A stretch of DNA of 18,382 bases from NCBI GenBank assembly GCA_964529555.1, contig CAZGWV010000067.1, forward strand, positions 1-18,382, written 5' to 3'. The position numbers and the translations under genes were made by a program. This DNA is from UBA7672 sp964529555 (GTDB taxonomy: Bacteria; Pseudomonadota; Alphaproteobacteria; Caulobacterales; Hyphomonadaceae). Position 1 is the stretch's first letter. Each line of letters begins with the position of its first letter. Under the pieces are notes generated by a model. It made no database searches. It saw only the letters and a program-made list of their open reading frames with translations, and was not told where the DNA came from. Positions 8,073 through 17,160 of the stretch are shown one piece after another.

Positions 8073-8777
8073 CTAGCACCACGCGCCCGAGATCGGGATC
8101 ACCTGCCCTGACACGAAGCCGCTGCGTCCCATCGCCAGCAGTTCGACGAGCGCTGCAACTTCCTCAGCCTCTCCCAGCCTGCCCATCGGCACGCGCGCCA
8201 GCAGTTTGGGCCCCTTCACGGGATCGGCCAGCAGCGCTTTCGGATAGTAAGTCTCGGTCTGGATGAAGTTCGGCGCGACGGCGTTGACCGAAATCCCGTC
8301 CGCCGCCACTTCAAGCGCCAGCGACCGCACGACGCCATTCACCGCCGCGCGCGCCGCCGCGTAAGCTGCAAACCCCGGTATGCCGCCGATATGCCCGGAC
8401 GACGTACCGAACACGATGCGCCCGGACTTGTGCGGCCGCATCGCCTTCACAGCAGCGCCGGCAAACGCGATCGATTCCGCCGCAAGCCGCCCGAAGTAAG
8501 GCATCAGCGCTTCGACAGTCAGGTCTTCCGCCTTGAGACGCGGGGCAGGCATGGCAGGCGAGATCACGATGGCGTCCAGCCTGCCGCCAAAGCGATCCGC
8601 CGCCTTCGCAACCAGATCGCCGGGCGCGGCCCAGCCGATGACGTCGATCCCATCGTCCTTGCCATCGTCCGCAATGGCCGGGTCGCAGCCGATCACATCG
8701 GCGCCGCTCGCCTGCAGACGCCGCGCGATCACCGGATTCGCAAAGCCAAGAATGTCAGTGAGAAGAATGTTCGTCAT
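8073..8777 (-). CDS. Halohydrin dehalogenase-like SDR protein
   Basis: A 234-residue Rossmann-fold protein of the short-chain dehydrogenase superfamily, but without its cofactor motif: the usual TGxxxGxG is replaced by TDILGFAN at 7-14. The catalytic set is S126-x12-Y139-x3-R143, with Arg where SDR oxidoreductases have Lys. The usual PG after the catalytic helix is PN (P169-N170, in APNFIQTETYYP). Ser-Tyr-Arg, an aromatic residue at 12 and PN are features of halohydrin dehalogenases, which convert vicinal haloalcohols to epoxides without NAD(P). The published N-terminal signature T-x4-F/Y-x-G is met except for its last Gly (N14). ATG at 8777 has AGGTGG upstream. It follows the kinase gene by 64 nt and ends 21 nt from the convergent TetR gene. 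It could instead be a degenerate SDR; activity is inferred. Confidence 0.8.
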   Translation of the reverse strand: MTNILLTDILGFANPVIARRLQASGADVIGCDPAIADDGKDDGIDVIGWAAPGDLVAKAADRFGGRLDAIVISPAMPAPRLKAEDLTVEALMPYFGRLAAESIAFAGAAVKAMRPHKSGRIVFGTSSGHIGGIPGFAAYAAARAAVNGVVRSLALEVAADGISVNAVAPNFIQTETYYPKALLADPVKGPKLLARVPMGRLGEAEEVAALVELLAMGRSGFVSGQVIPISGAWC

Positions 8778-8841
8778 GGAGCCACCTGTCTGTCAGCGAC
8801 AAGTAGTGCGGGAACCCGGACGTTGAAAGAGCAGACTTGCC

Positions 8842-11130
<2,289 letters not shown>

Positions 11131-11227
11131 GAATCGAACGACCGGAAAAATTTACGAACCGGCGTGACGTTATCCCCAATTGGTTTAGCGACAGTTCAAC
11201 CGTACCGCCCGCACATTTTCCGTTCTG

Positions 11228-12061
11228 TTAACCGTTGACCCGAAGGCTTTCGGCCACCGCCTTCGCTGCGGGCGTGTCCATCGCGCGGGCTTCGCCGAAC
11301 CTCTTCATCGCAAGCCGCCACAGCCATTTCGCATGGCTCTGCCGACCGGATGCGGCGGCGTGGTCGCCGGCGAGGCCCGTGAGTTCCGCCAGAGCGACGC
11401 CCTGCGCGGTTTCGCGCCCCGCTTCGAGCAGCTTGTTAGCCTCGTCGAGCCTGCCCGCCTCGATCGCCGCGCGGATCGGCGCGTTGGCGTCCGCAATGAC
11501 GGCGGCGGGAGCCGGAGCAGGCGCGGCCGGGGCCGCAGGCGGCGCTTCAGCCGCGACCGGAATGGGCGAGAGCGATGCCGCCGAGGGGAATACCGGCGCT
11601 TCAACCGGCTCCGGCGGGGCGGCGGGCTGCGGCGCGGCGACGGGCTGCACTGGCGGAGGCACGGATTGCGGGACGGCTTGCGGAAGGGGAGCGGCCTGAA
11701 CAGGGGGCGCTTCGGGGGCCGGCTGCGGCGTCGCTGGCGGAGAGATCTCGCCGGAGCGCCAGTCGCGGTCGGCGGCGCGGCCTGCTTCCGCGTAATAGGC
11801 TTCGGCCTCGCCCATCCGGGCAGAGCGCTTCGCATTGCGCGCTTCGATTTCGCGGCGGCGGTTGGGGCGGGGATGAACCGCGCTCACAAGGAAGACGATG
11901 CCTGCGGACAGGCCGAGAACGCCCGCAATCAACAGCCAGGGCGGCCCGGCGGGACCGGGCGGAAACAGCGAACCAAGCTCGCCGCGATGCATCCAGCCAA
12001 GATAGCCGCCGCCGGCCGCCAGCAGCGCGCCGAACAGAAACTGGACAATCCGCACCAACAT
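11228..12061 (-). CDS. Membrane-anchored Pro/Ala-rich protein, unknown function
   Basis: A 277-residue protein that I do not recognise. Two hydrophobic segments open it (about 3-20 and 40-58, separated by a short Gly/Pro-rich loop), then a basic stretch RPNRRREIEARNAKRSAR, consistent with a cytosolic tail. A low-complexity Pro/Ala/Val linker of roughly 100 residues follows, then a helical C-terminal 70 residues (API RAAIEAGRLDEANKLLEAG... region) that reads like one or two TPR/Sel1-type helical hairpins. ATG at 12061 begins directly before the first helix; a GTG at 12097 in the same frame would add 12 residues. It ends 97 nt before the kinase start on the same strand and may share its transcript. 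A scaffold or envelope role is only a guess. Confidence 0.75.
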   Translation of the reverse strand: MLVRIVQFLFGALLAAGGGYLGWMHRGELGSLFPPGPAGPPWLLIAGVLGLSAGIVFLVSAVHPRPNRRREIEARNAKRSARMGEAEAYYAEAGRAADRDWRSGEISPPATPQPAPEAPPVQAAPLPQAVPQSVPPPVQPVAAPQPAAPPEPVEAPVFPSAASLSPIPVAAEAPPAAPAAPAPAPAAVIADANAPIRAAIEAGRLDEANKLLEAGRETAQGVALAELTGLAGDHAAASGRQSHAKWLWRLAMKRFGEARAMDTPAAKAVAESLRVNG

Positions 12062-12264
12062 CACGCTATCCCGGAGCCCACGACTCAGCCACGTCACGAC
12101 CCCCGGCGCGCCATCGCATCAAACACCCGCGCAGATACGCGCACCCTCACCCATAACCAAATCCCCGCCATACTCAAACCTTGCATGGCGGCAGGATTCC
12201 GTGGGCGCGCCGTACCGTGGGCGCAGGCTGCGCCCTCCCCCGGCGCAACGGCGTGAAATCCGCA

Positions 12265-12474
12265 CAGAATGACCCGGACAAACGCCTGAAATCGCACGCG
12301 AAACGATTCGCGGTGCGTGNNNNNNNNNNNNNNNNNNNNNNNNNNNNNNNNNNNNNNNNNNNNNNNNNNNNNNNNNNNNNNNNNNNNNNNNNNNNNNNNN
12401 NNNNNNNNNNNNNNNNNNNCAGAATGACCCGGACAAACGCCTGAAATCGCACGCGAAACGATTCGCGGTGCGTG
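12265..12474. repeat. Second 55-bp duplication flanking N run
   Basis: Bases 12265-12319 and 12420-12474 are identical over 55 positions around 100 N, exactly as at the first gap. The repeated piece contains an imperfect palindrome (GCAC-GCGAA versus TTCGC-G-GTGC with one bulged base). The real intergenic region is therefore 155 bases shorter than shown. Confidence 0.9.
12320..12419. other. Assembly gap of 100 N
   Basis: Placeholder gap with no sequence information, probably a false one as judged by the duplicated flanks. Confidence 0.99.
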
Positions 12475-12530
12475 TGCAATCGCATACGAAACATATCCGC
12501 CCGCAGCGCCGCAGTGAGATGAAAACGACC

Positions 12531-12563
12531 GGGCGCCGCAATCCTTCCCGGACGGCGGCGCCC
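12531..12563 (-). terminator. Likely terminator of the TadE-TadE-TadG unit
   Basis: A perfect 9-bp GC-rich stem (GGGCGCCGC at 12531-12539, GCGGCGCCC at 12555-12563) with a 15-nt loop lies 31 nt past the TadG stop. On the minus strand it is followed by GGTCGTTTTC, a modest U-tract. On the plus strand AGCGATGTTTTT follows, so it could work in both directions. The loop is long for a classic intrinsic terminator. Confidence 0.5.
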
Positions 12564-12594
12564 AGCGATGTTTTTCGCGCCTTGTCTGGCCCGG

Positions 12595-15078
12595 CTATTT
12601 CGAGAGGCGCAGCTTCGAGATCGACGTCGCGATCGATTTGAACGCCGCCTTGAGTTCGTCGTTGTCCGCAGCAAGGAAGGCGTGTTGCGGGCTGGTGGCG
12701 CAGGCGAGCAGGAAGTCGTCGCTGTATTCCGCCGTGTTCAGCTGCAGGCCGACGGTGAAGATGACGATCTTCTTGTCCTTGATGGCCGTGCATAGACCCT
12801 CGGCTTGCTGGAACGGCGTCCTTGAGGGGTTGCAGTTGTTGCGCTCGGCGGATCCCGTGCTCGAATAGGCATAGCTGCTGGAAATCACGCCGCTGCAGTG
12901 CGCGGTGTTGAACTCGCCGTCCGTCATCAGGATGAGAACCTTGGCCAGCTCCGGCGTATCGTACGCCAGCGGCTGGTTCGCGGTCTCCCGGTCCCAGACC
13001 GAAGCGAACTCCGGCGAGAGCATGTACCAGCCCCATCCGACGCCCATCTGGCCGGCGGTGGAGCCGATGACGACAAGGTCGTCGATCGCGTCGATCAGCC
13101 GGTCCTTGTTGGCCGTCAGCGGGGTCACGTAGTTGCCCGAGCCGCAGCCGGAGAGGCTGTCATTGCCGGGATAATGCAGGCCCAGGCTGCGCGTACCCGG
13201 CGCCGTGTCGGTGTAGATCGGATTGCCGGTCACCGGATCGAACTCGTAGCGCTCGGTAAGGCAGTTCGCCAGCGTGTTGACGCGCTCGTTCCCGGACTTG
13301 TTGGTGAAGGACTGCTTGGCGCATCCATAGGACAGGCACTGCGACGTGCCGCCGTTGGAATAGTTGCCGGACATGTTCGCCAGCGCGGGCGTCGTGCCGG
13401 CGAGCCGCATCGTATTGCCGTTCACCGTGGCGACGAGCCACGACAGGGGCGACGTCGATCCCGAGGTGCAGACGCCCGAGGCGGAGATATTGCAGGTGTT
13501 GAGGCCCGTCATGCCGTTGGCGCCCTTCACCTCGATCCGCTCGCCCACGCTGAGGCCGTGTGAGGCGGACGTCATCTCGACATTGCAGAACGAATTGGCG
13601 CACTCGGCGACGGAGCCGCCCGACACCCAGTCGCGATAGCTGTTGCCATTGCCCGGCAGGAAGAATGTCGACCCCGACGGGCTGACGGCGTTCACGCTCG
13701 AATTGGCTGCGGTGAGGATCGACGCGCCGCTGCCGGTTTCGGTGACGCCCCAGATGAACAGGGGATCAGTGGCCGCGAAGCTGTGGGCTGCCGTGGTCGT
13801 GATGCGATAGCGGCAATCGGAAACGTAGCACTCGGACGCGCGGCCATTCGACGAATAGTTGGCGTAGGCCGGACCGTTCGTTCCCGACAGCATGAAGGTG
13901 CCGGATGCGACGCCGCTGATCGCGTAGGTCGTGCCCCAGGCATTGTTCGGCGATGTGCCGCCGCCGCTCGTATTGACGGCATTGATGTAGACGAGCGCGC
14001 CGTTCGCGAAACCATGATTGTTCGAACTCACACGCAATTCGCAGGTCGCCGTGAAGCAACGTTGCGACGATCCGGCGCTGCCGTTCGTGCCGCCGGCCGG
14101 CGGCGCGGTGTAGGTCGACGTCCCGATATTCTGGAGCCAGAAATAGTGCGGCGAGGATGTCGTGCGGTCGGCAACCTTGTAGCGGTTGCCGTTCAGGCCC
14201 GTATAGCTGCCATTGGCGCCGGTGATGTAGACGGTGTCGCCATTGGCGAGGCCGTGAGCCGAAGATGTCTGAACGCGGATGCGCGTGTTGGAATTGGTCT
14301 TCGTGATGCTCGAAATCGTCGAGGCGTTGCCATTGCGCCAGGTGACGTTCGAGATCGTCTTGCCGGTATTGGTGCGCCAGCCGGCGACCGAGATCGCCTT
14401 CGTCGTGGTCCCCGAATTGCGCCACGTCGCGGCGGAGATGTTCGTTGTGCCGCGTATGGAGCCGCGCAGCTCGGCCAGGGCCGTACCGTTGACGTGCTTG
14501 GAGCCGATGTGAACCGTGTTGCCCCAAGGCACGATCGCCGCCTTGGAGAAGTACGGCGCCTGGTTGGTGCTGATGACTTCGTCGACGAGAAGCTTCGCGG
14601 CGTCCTTGAGGCCGTTCATCCGCGTTGCGTTCATCGATTGCGTGATGTCGAGCGCCAGCGCCACTTCGACGTTGTTGCCGCCACGGCGCACTTCGCTCTC
14701 GGCGGACACTTCCACATAAGGCTGGCCGACCAGCGGCATGAAGAAGGTGTTGATCCGCACCGATCCCTGGAGGGTGAGCGCTTCGTCGTCGTCGCTCTTG
14801 ATCAGCTTCAGCTTGATCGGTTCATCGTGCTGGGTCTTGAAGTTCATCTCGACAAAGCGGCGTGCGACCGCATCGAGATCGGCGTCCTTGGTGAGCGTCG
14901 AGCCGGCGGCGAGCGCTGCCGCATCGAGTGCGGACGTGAGTTCGAAGTGCGCGAGGAAGGCCCGGCCGCCATCGATGGCGAGGCCCGTGCAGACGCAGAG
15001 CGGAACAGCCATGAGCGCAAACTGCATGGCGAAGGCGCCACGCACATCGCGAACGAATTTTCCAAACGAGCCCGACAT
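12595..15078 (-). CDS. TadG-like von Willebrand A protein with inserted repeats
   Basis: An 827-residue envelope protein of the Tad/Flp pilus type. The TadG-like N-terminus (RGAFAMQFALMAVPLCVCTGLA, split here as residues 13-34) gives one membrane helix near the start. A von Willebrand A domain begins at about 137, with a metal site DITQS at 144-148 (the DxTxS form) and its later strand LILMTDGE at 715-722. Between these two halves lie about 570 residues of insertion: three WR minirepeats (217-256) and four beta-type repeats (265-586), each ending in CX4C. Many Cys and the single anchor suggest a secreted, disulfide-linked adhesive domain. ATG at 15078 follows GGGAAAAAAG; the frame is open to 15363 but that part overlaps the TadE-like gene and has no TadG character. 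Third gene of its operon, 49 nt after the second TadE-like gene. Confidence 0.88.
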   Translation of the reverse strand: MSGSFGKFVRDVRGAFAMQFALMAVPLCVCTGLAIDGGRAFLAHFELTSALDAAALAAGSTLTKDADLDAVARRFVEMNFKTQHDEPIKLKLIKSDDDEALTLQGSVRINTFFMPLVGQPYVEVSAESEVRRGGNNVEVALALDITQSMNATRMNGLKDAAKLLVDEVISTNQAPYFSKAAIVPWGNTVHIGSKHVNGTALAELRGSIRGTTNISAATWRNSGTTTKAISVAGWRTNTGKTISNVTWRNGNASTISSITKTNSNTRIRVQTSSAHGLANGDTVYITGANGSYTGLNGNRYKVADRTTSSPHYFWLQNIGTSTYTAPPAGGTNGSAGSSQRCFTATCELRVSSNNHGFANGALVYINAVNTSGGGTSPNNAWGTTYAISGVASGTFMLSGTNGPAYANYSSNGRASECYVSDCRYRITTTAAHSFAATDPLFIWGVTETGSGASILTAANSSVNAVSPSGSTFFLPGNGNSYRDWVSGGSVAECANSFCNVEMTSASHGLSVGERIEVKGANGMTGLNTCNISASGVCTSGSTSPLSWLVATVNGNTMRLAGTTPALANMSGNYSNGGTSQCLSYGCAKQSFTNKSGNERVNTLANCLTERYEFDPVTGNPIYTDTAPGTRSLGLHYPGNDSLSGCGSGNYVTPLTANKDRLIDAIDDLVVIGSTAGQMGVGWGWYMLSPEFASVWDRETANQPLAYDTPELAKVLILMTDGEFNTAHCSGVISSSYAYSSTGSAERNNCNPSRTPFQQAEGLCTAIKDKKIVIFTVGLQLNTAEYSDDFLLACATSPQHAFLAADNDELKAAFKSIATSISKLRLSK
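13321..14286 (-). repeat. Four ~80-residue beta repeats with CX4C ends
   Basis: Residues 265-346, 347-422, 423-498 and 499-586 of the TadG-like protein share a plan: an opening strand with T/S-rich turn, SAHGLANGD or SASHGLSVGE type motif, I-x-GANG-x-x-GLN, a strand ending TF/TM-x-L, then Y-x-x-x-G and a CX4C pair (341/346, 417/422, 493/498, 581/586). From memory these resemble the E1 FCCH-type repeats (Pfam E1_FCCH) seen in phage tail and surface proteins. Copies two and three are the most diverged in the HG motif. Confidence 0.7.
14311..14430 (-). repeat. Three WR minirepeats in TadG-like protein
   Basis: Residues 217-256 hold three copies of a 12-14 residue unit: ATWRNSGTTTKAIS, AGWRTNTGKTIS and VTWRNGNASTIS. 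They sit between the first half of the von Willebrand A domain and the larger beta repeats and look like a short beta-strand ladder or linker. Confidence 0.65.
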
Positions 15079-15127
15079 CTTTTTTCCCGTTCCAAATGGG
15101 ACCGCCCGAAGCGCTCCCCTCCAGCCC

Positions 15128-15703
15128 CTAGCCGCCCAGATATGTGATCGTTCCGCCGTCGCCGGCCGCGCCGTCGAGCCTGATCCTCCGCTCGATGCGC
15201 GGACGCGCGTAGGCGGATTTCTCGATGGCCATGAACCCGCCGCCGAACAGTTCGGACAGCACGCTCTGATAGTTGTAGCGAACGCCGACGCGGATGACCG
15301 TTTCGTCCTGCGCGCCCATGCCGGCGGCATCCAGGGGATCGAACGGCACCGACGTTCCCGCAACGCGACGCCACAGCACTTCCGGCGTGGCGGTCTCGCC
15401 CTGGAAACCGACCGAGGAAATGTCGAGATCGAGGTTCTCGGTCGCGTCCAGCGGGCGCATCATGTGAACCGACGCGGCATAGATGCTCTCGAGCGATTGC
15501 GTGGTGAGGGCCGTCTCGCGCGAAACCAGGTCGGCGACCTGGTGGACATAACGTGTCGCCTCCTCCGACGCGCGGAAGCGGAAAGACATCTCGAACACGC
15601 CCATGATGAGGAAGATCAGGGCCGGCGCGATAAGCGCGAACTCGGCCGCCGCGACGCCGCGGCGATCCGACCCGAGAGATTTGAGACGAAGAATGCGGCG
15701 CAT
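15128..15703 (-). CDS. TadE-like pseudopilin (second copy)
   Basis: A 191-residue minor pilin-like protein of the Tad system. A short basic leader ends at G16, followed by VAAAEFALIAPALIFLIMGV: the Gly|x4-Glu-Phe pattern with Glu at +5 is the cleavage and assembly signal for the TadV-type prepilin peptidase, and the hydrophobic segment is the pilin helix. The remainder is a soluble, extracytoplasmic beta-rich domain without recognisable motifs. ATG at 15703 is 2 nt after the stop of the upstream TadE-like gene, so the pair is surely co-translated; longer frames reaching 15964 run through that upstream gene. TadE and TadF are not told apart by sequence alone here. Confidence 0.88.
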   Translation of the reverse strand: MRRILRLKSLGSDRRGVAAAEFALIAPALIFLIMGVFEMSFRFRASEEATRYVHQVADLVSRETALTTQSLESIYAASVHMMRPLDATENLDLDISSVGFQGETATPEVLWRRVAGTSVPFDPLDAAGMGAQDETVIRVGVRYNYQSVLSELFGGGFMAIEKSAYARPRIERRIRLDGAAGDGGTITYLGG

Positions 15704-15705
15704 GG

Positions 15706-16218
15706 TCAGACCCAGGGCTCGTTCTTGACGATGCAGAAGGAGTTCACGATCGCGGGCATGTCGGGGCCCATCTGGAACAGCTTGTCCATGAACGGCGTGA
15801 TGAACTGGTGGTGGATGGAGGCGCGGACGACCGAATACTCGTTGGCGGCGCCCGGCTGGAACACGAAGTTCGTCGGATTTCCGTCCTCGTCGAAAGTGAC
15901 GGGCGGATAGGTGATGTCGGCGAGATTCACGAATGCGCGCACGTCGAAGACGATCGCTTCGCAATCGATCATCGGGCCGGCCTGGTCGCAGACTTCCTTG
16001 TGGAAAGCTTCCAGCATGTCGTCGGATGTCTGGACTTCGCCCGTCTGGAGGTTGCGGGCAGCCTCGTACACGACGTGATTCAGCGCATAGGTCTTGTACT
16101 GGAAGAGCACGAACTCGACCAGGCCCATGACGAGCATGAAGAACACAGGCGCCAGCAACGCGAACTCGATCATCACGTTGCCGCCCTGCGCATCCGACAG
16201 GCGCTTATCAGGCTTCAT
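15706..16218 (-). CDS. TadE-like pseudopilin (first copy)
   Basis: A 170-residue minor pilin-like protein. The leader of 13 residues ends in GG, then NVMIEFALLAPVFFMLVMGL with Glu at +5 after the cleavage site, as expected for TadE/TadF processing. The mature domain has Cys at about 78, 86 and 163 and is otherwise featureless. ATG at 16218 was preferred over GTG at 16230 because GGGGA lies 6 nt upstream of it and it gives a compact leader. First gene of the TadE-TadE-TadG unit; a 157-nt divergent space separates it from the CinA-like gene and should hold its promoter. Confidence 0.87.
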   Translation of the reverse strand: MKPDKRLSDAQGGNVMIEFALLAPVFFMLVMGLVEFVLFQYKTYALNHVVYEAARNLQTGEVQTSDDMLEAFHKEVCDQAGPMIDCEAIVFDVRAFVNLADITYPPVTFDEDGNPTNFVFQPGAANEYSVVRASIHHQFITPFMDKLFQMGPDMPAIVNSFCIVKNEPWV

Positions 16219-16296
16219 GGGTGTCCCCACCTCTCCATCAGGCAGGACGATGACGCTTCAGGCTTAATTCTACGCTTCGTTCCCGGCGAAATTTCC

Positions 16297-16314
16297 GAAG
16301 ATTTGACGATCTTC
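16297..16314. promoter_or_regulatory. Small palindrome in divergent intergenic space
   Basis: GAAGAT and ATCTTC form a perfect 6-bp inverted repeat around TTGACG. It lies in the 157-nt space between the TadE-like unit (minus) and the CinA-like gene (plus), where promoters are expected. TAGAAT at 16273-16268 on the minus strand could be a -10 for the pilin unit, but no good -35 goes with it. Operator role is only possible. Confidence 0.25.
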
Positions 16315-16375
16315 CGTTTACCGCCCGCTCACTGTCCGCTGGACGCAGCAATGAAGCAGACGTAAACGCGGGCGC

Positions 16376-17149
16376 ATGGACAAGATCGTGACGGCCGCCG
16401 TACTTCTGATCGGGGATGAAATCCTCTCCGGCCGGACACAGGACACCAATCTGCGGTCGATTGCGCACTTCCTCTCCCCGTTGGGCATCGAGGTGCGCGA
16501 GGCGCGCGTCGTGCCGGATGTTCACGAAACCATCGTGGCGGCGCTGAACGAGCTGCGGGCGCGGCATAACTATGTGTTTACCACCGGCGGTATCGGCCCG
16601 ACGCATGACGACATCACGGCCGACGCCGTGGCGGCGGCCTTCGGCCGGCACATCGACGTGCGCGCCGATGCGCTGGCGATCCTGCGGCCCTGGTATGCGG
16701 CGCGCGGGCAGGAGATCAATGAAGGACGGGTGCGCATGGCGCGCATCCCCGACGGCGCGAGCCTGATCCTCAATCCGGTGTCGGCGGCGCCTGGCTTCCA
16801 GCTCGGCAATGTGTTCGTGATGGCGGGCGTGCCCAGCGTCATGCGCGGCATGCTGGCCGACGTGGCGCATCGCCTCAAGGGCGGCGCGGTGGTGCATGTG
16901 CGCACGGTGCGCGCCAACGGCGTGCGCGAGGGCGACGTTGCCGAACCGCTGGGCGAACTGGCGAAAGCGACGCCGGAGGCGAGCCTCGGCTCCTATCCGT
17001 TCGCGCGCCTCAACGGCAAAGAGGTGGAATACGGCACGAACCTCGTCGCGCGCAGCCGCGACAAGTCGGTTGTTGACCGCCTCGTCATTGTGCTGGCCGA
17101 TATCGTGCGCGCACAGGGCGGCGCGCCCGAGACCGATCCGGTCGATTGA
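16376..17149 (+). CDS. CinA-like protein, molybdopterin-binding fold only
   Basis: A 257-residue cytosolic protein with the MoaB/Mog-like fold of COG1058. GDEILSG at 13-19 and TTGGIGPTHDDIT at 69-81 are the hallmark phosphate-binding motifs, and MAGVPSVMRGM follows near 150. Full-length CinA adds a C-terminal nicotinamide-nucleotide amidase domain (about 410-430 residues in all); that domain is absent here. Related stand-alone proteins have been linked to nucleotide pyrophosphatase activity on FAD or ADP-ribose, which would be the best guess. The stop is 11 nt before the next gene, so it heads an operon with the hydratase and pseudouridine synthase. No strong ribosome site is seen before the ATG. 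Confidence 0.9.
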   Translation: MDKIVTAAVLLIGDEILSGRTQDTNLRSIAHFLSPLGIEVREARVVPDVHETIVAALNELRARHNYVFTTGGIGPTHDDITADAVAAAFGRHIDVRADALAILRPWYAARGQEINEGRVRMARIPDGASLILNPVSAAPGFQLGNVFVMAGVPSVMRGMLADVAHRLKGGAVVHVRTVRANGVREGDVAEPLGELAKATPEASLGSYPFARLNGKEVEYGTNLVARSRDKSVVDRLVIVLADIVRAQGGAPETDPVD

Positions 17150-17160
17150 GGGGAAAAGAC

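Larger units (their letters stand above)
12062..12594. other. Non-coding stretch with false gap and hairpins
   Basis: About 530 nt (378 after collapsing the false gap) between the TadG-like gene and the unknown membrane protein. I see no convincing coding frame: the open frames here run through the N block or have no family resemblance. It holds the unmerged contig overlap (12265-12474), a bulged hairpin inside that overlap (12294-12318, repeated at 12449-12473) and a terminator-like hairpin at 12531-12563. A promoter for the minus-strand gene at 12061 probably lies here but no clear box stands out. Confidence 0.6.

Noticed and set aside
12119..13036. Minus-strand frame joining both sides of the second N block
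   Set aside because: It relies on the N bases and on a duplicated overlap; once collapsed the frame changes, and it shows no family resemblance.
13783..15147. A 454-codon plus-strand frame opposite the TadG-like gene
   Set aside because: Shadow of the real gene; composition dominated by Arg/Ala/Gly/Val and no recognisable domain.
15079..15363. A 95-residue N-terminal extension of the TadG-like protein
   Set aside because: It overlaps the TadE-like coding region, has Arg/Ser/Pro-rich shadow composition and would bury the N-terminal membrane helix.
15704..15964. An 87-residue extension of the second TadE-like protein
   Set aside because: It overlaps the first TadE-like gene and would displace the prepilin leader from the N-terminus.
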